A stretch of 64,000 nt of DNA. Source: Vicia villosa. Taxonomy: Eukaryota > Streptophyta > Magnoliopsida > Fabales > Fabaceae. The stretch spans positions 39,068,766-39,132,765 of the forward strand of contig NC_081185.1 in NCBI RefSeq assembly GCF_029867415.1, written 5' to 3'. This document shows, piece by piece, positions 61,609 to 64,000 of this stretch. Every line of letters begins with the position of its first letter. The stretch's first letter is position 1. Made by a program: the position numbers and the translations under genes. The notes under the pieces were generated by a model. It saw only the letters and a program-made list of their open reading frames with translations, was not told where the DNA came from and ran no database searches.

Positions 61609-64000
61609 TTCTATTTATAGGCAAAGAGTTTGATCTTGGAAGCCTTGCAAGTGGAAATTGTCATGATTGATTTTGTGGAAAAAATATGATAATGGAATAT
61701 TTTCAATGAGTGTATTTCTTAACCATGGTTAAAACACTCAAGTATTATTCTCTTCAACCTTGCAATAATATATTTAAGCATCTTAAATTGGTCTTGATTG
61801 GCAACCATAAGCATCTTTGATAATATCTTTGAATTATCTCACTTTAATTAAACTTTAAATGAATAAAATTTAATTAAAATGAAATAAAAATGTCATGAAT
61901 CATGGATGGGTCGTGGATGCCCTTTAAACATGTGAGAATCAAGATTGAATCACAAAAGAATTGGCCTTTTTGAAAAAAAAATCAAATTTTGGTCATTACT
62001 TGTTTCATGCATTTTTCCAAAAAAGGTCAACTTCATCAAGGCATATCTCCCTCAATTTTGATCCTATGAAAGTGTTCTTTAACTTTTTGGAAAGCCCAAG
62101 ATGTCCTCTACAAGCCACTTTGGAAGCGTTTTTGCATTTGGAGAAGTTATTTTGATGATATGGGCTTTGACAAAAAACTGCTTTTTGTTGACTTTCAAAA
62201 TGACCCGTAATGTTTTGGCTTATATCTCTTAGGCGGAAGCATTTCTTGACCTTGGTCCCAACATCAAAGTTGTAGAGAATTGAATTTCCTTGAGAATGAG
62301 CTTTGGTTGGAATTTTCTGATAAATTATGAGAGAGTTATGGTCGGTCAAAGTTCAGTTGACTTTTAGCTAAAAAACTCTAATTTTGCAATTTTGAGTTTT
62401 GTCGATTTCTGAACTTTTCTTGATGAATTATGATCAACCATTGATCACATGATGAATCTTTTGACAAAATATGGATGTTGACAAAAAATTGCATTTTTGA
62501 CTGTCTGTTGACTTTTTGGTCAAACTGGTCGTCTGTTGACTGTTTGAGCTGTTGACTGTGCGTCTGAGCGAATCGAAGTTTGAAAATTTGTCTGGTGGTA
62601 TTTTGAGACATATGGAGATCCATGAAATCCATTTGAGGTCTCAAAAACTCGTTCTCCTGAAAAAAAAACAAAAACCCTAGTTAGGGACTGTTTGTGTAGG
62701 AGACAGTTAGGCGTACCTGATTTTTGTGCAGTGTTGAGTCTCTGTTGACCACGTGATTATCAGAAGACTTCTAGAACAAAATCTTGGAAATTTGAAGTGC
62801 GAAAAATTGATTTGACTGATGGTACAAACACGGAGAATTGCGCTGATAGCGGGTTTGACTGGTAACTAGCTGTCCGGGTATTAACGTAACAGTTAAAGTG
62901 AAAATTCAACAGTTTAAAGTTAATTTTTTTCTTTTTTTTTGTTTTTGTTGTGTTAATGGTGAAAAATTTATTTACCTGAGCTGTTAGAAAAACACAAACA
63001 TAATAAATAAATAAAATATACTGTACGCGAACGAAAATACCGATAATAACCTTGAAAATAAATATTTAATGCACAGAAAAATAAATATTTAACACACATA
63101 ATATTATCTTGATAATTAAACTACCGTACGACAGATAGTACAACATTTAATACTAACAGTACAAATATTACATAATATAATGAACAGTACGACAAATAAA
63201 ATAGACGGTACACTATTTGAAAGCGACAGATACAACAAACTTTAAAAATGACGATTAATAATCCATGCTATGAACAACAGAAAATAGATGATCGGAAGTG
63301 TAACCATCGCAGGTCCGCATTTTTCAGGACTATGCAGACAGAAGAAGGACATGATCACCGTAAAAATAGTGATGACTATAAGAAAAAGTGTATCCATCCA
63401 CTTTGCCATTTTTGCCGAGGAAGAAGAGAAAATAATTATGAGATAAAAGTTTGAGAAATTTGGGAGATGAGTGAAATTTGATGTGAGAATTTATGGAAAA
63501 AATGAGGAGTATTTATAGAGTGAAAAGAGAGAGATAGAGACGTTGGGAGTGGAGTGTACCGTTTGAATAGTAGTAGGATTTGAAAAAAAAGTATGGTAGG
63601 TTTTGAAAAGAAAAAGGGTATAGAATAAAGCTAGAATTTAATTTGAAAGAAAGAGATTTGAAAAGAAAGGAAGATATTTGAAAAGAAAGAAAGAGATTTT
63701 GAATAAAATAATATAGTATAAAAATAAAAATTAGTGGGAAATAAAACCAATAATAATTTAATTGTTACCAGCATAATCTGAAATCCGAACTCCGCGCCTG
63801 CAAATTTTAATTCTGCACAAACTGCGTCAGCATTATTTATCTGAAAATAAATCTCAAATAAACAGTGTATGAAGTGATAAACAGTATTTGGCGTTTATGT
63901 AAGAATAAATTTAACAGCGAACCAAAATACTGTATAAAAAATTCTAAAAATTGAGTATTCATAAAATCAGGATATTTATGAAATAAAAATCCAAGATTGT
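61609..64000 (-). repeat. 5' LTR of Ogre-2, outer part (U3 side)
   Basis: Resumes the LTR at TTCTATTTATAGGC and matches 38915-41306. About 143 bases of it remain beyond the window, judged from the 3' LTR. Differences are a few single bases. Confidence 0.95.
61612..61619 (-). promoter_or_regulatory. TATA box of the Ogre-2 5' LTR, beside the Helitron
   Basis: The copy of the 38918-38925 site in the 5' LTR. On the - strand the Helitron begins four bases after it, so the TATA box is now separated from its normal start site. Confidence 0.55.

Larger units (their letters stand above)
36447..64000 (-). mobile_element. Ogre-2: internally deleted Ogre-type element, containing a Helitron
   Basis: On the - strand the order is 5' LTR (beyond 64000 to 45450, minus the Helitron), primer site (45428-45445), leader (about 45310-44830), gag scrap (about 44520-44050), repeat-rich 3' region, polypurine tract (41450-41462) and 3' LTR (41449-36447). 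The internal part is only 4 kb, against 12.6 kb in Ogre-1, and has no ORF1, pro, RT, RNase H or integrase. It must have moved with enzymes supplied in trans. The left target-site duplication should be GTCTA (36442-36446); its partner is outside the window. Confidence 0.9.

Overview
This is a eukaryotic window with the base composition, intron structure and transposon families of a plant nuclear genome. I see no host gene and no structural RNA gene. Almost every base that can be assigned belongs to transposable elements nested inside one another. Very large Ogre-type (Ty3/gypsy, Tat lineage) elements with an extra ORF, a pro/pol intron and a tRNA-Arg-like primer site, alongside a SIRE/Maximus-type Ty1/copia element, suggest a legume, most likely of the pea/vetch/lentil tribe Fabeae. 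That taxonomic call is inference.

Layer 1 (oldest): a partial long terminal repeat (LTR) of a divergent Ogre-like element, about 394-4291 on the + strand. Layer 2: a SIRE/Maximus-type copia element on the - strand inserted into it. Its 3' LTR is 4292-5419. Upstream of that on the - strand are multiple polypurine tracts, a decayed env-like ORF (6416-8701), decayed pol (9140-12305) and gag (12306-13642, continuing at 36105-36446). Its 5' LTR lies beyond the right edge of the window.

Layer 3: two Ogre-lineage elements entered the gag of that copia element about 340 bp apart and in opposite orientations. Ogre-1 (13643-36104, + strand, 22.5 kb) is complete. It has 4.9 kb LTRs, an ATTAG target-site duplication, a primer-binding site, an intact ORF1 (509 residues), gag with a frameshift, pro, a 353 bp intron whose splice keeps frame, RT/RNase H/second RNase H/integrase with one stop codon, a repeat-rich 3' region and a polypurine tract. 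Ogre-2 (36447 to beyond 64000, - strand) has 5.0 kb LTRs but only about 4 kb of internal sequence: a leader, a gag scrap and a repeat-rich 3' region. It is a non-autonomous deletion derivative whose leader closely resembles that of Ogre-1.

Layer 4 (youngest in its chain): a 13.8 kb Helitron (47830-61608, + strand) inside the 5' LTR of Ogre-2, immediately next to that LTR's likely TATA box. Both termini are readable, and the other Ogre-2 LTR preserves the empty site. The Helitron carries an RPA70-like single-strand DNA-binding protein gene (10 exons, 514 codons, no interruption) and an 11-exon Rep-helicase gene. The Rep-helicase gene has every catalytic motif and consistent splice phases, but contains two in-frame stop codons.

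The most interesting points are: the two-gene Helitron with an open RPA gene; the AT-hook/acidic leader exons of its Rep-helicase; the precise landing site beside a TATA box; the conserved leader shared by a full-length and a gutted Ogre; tRNA-like A/B-box sequences inside two different Ogre-type LTRs; a possible private promoter for the copia env-like ORF; and tandem arrays built on a short palindrome.
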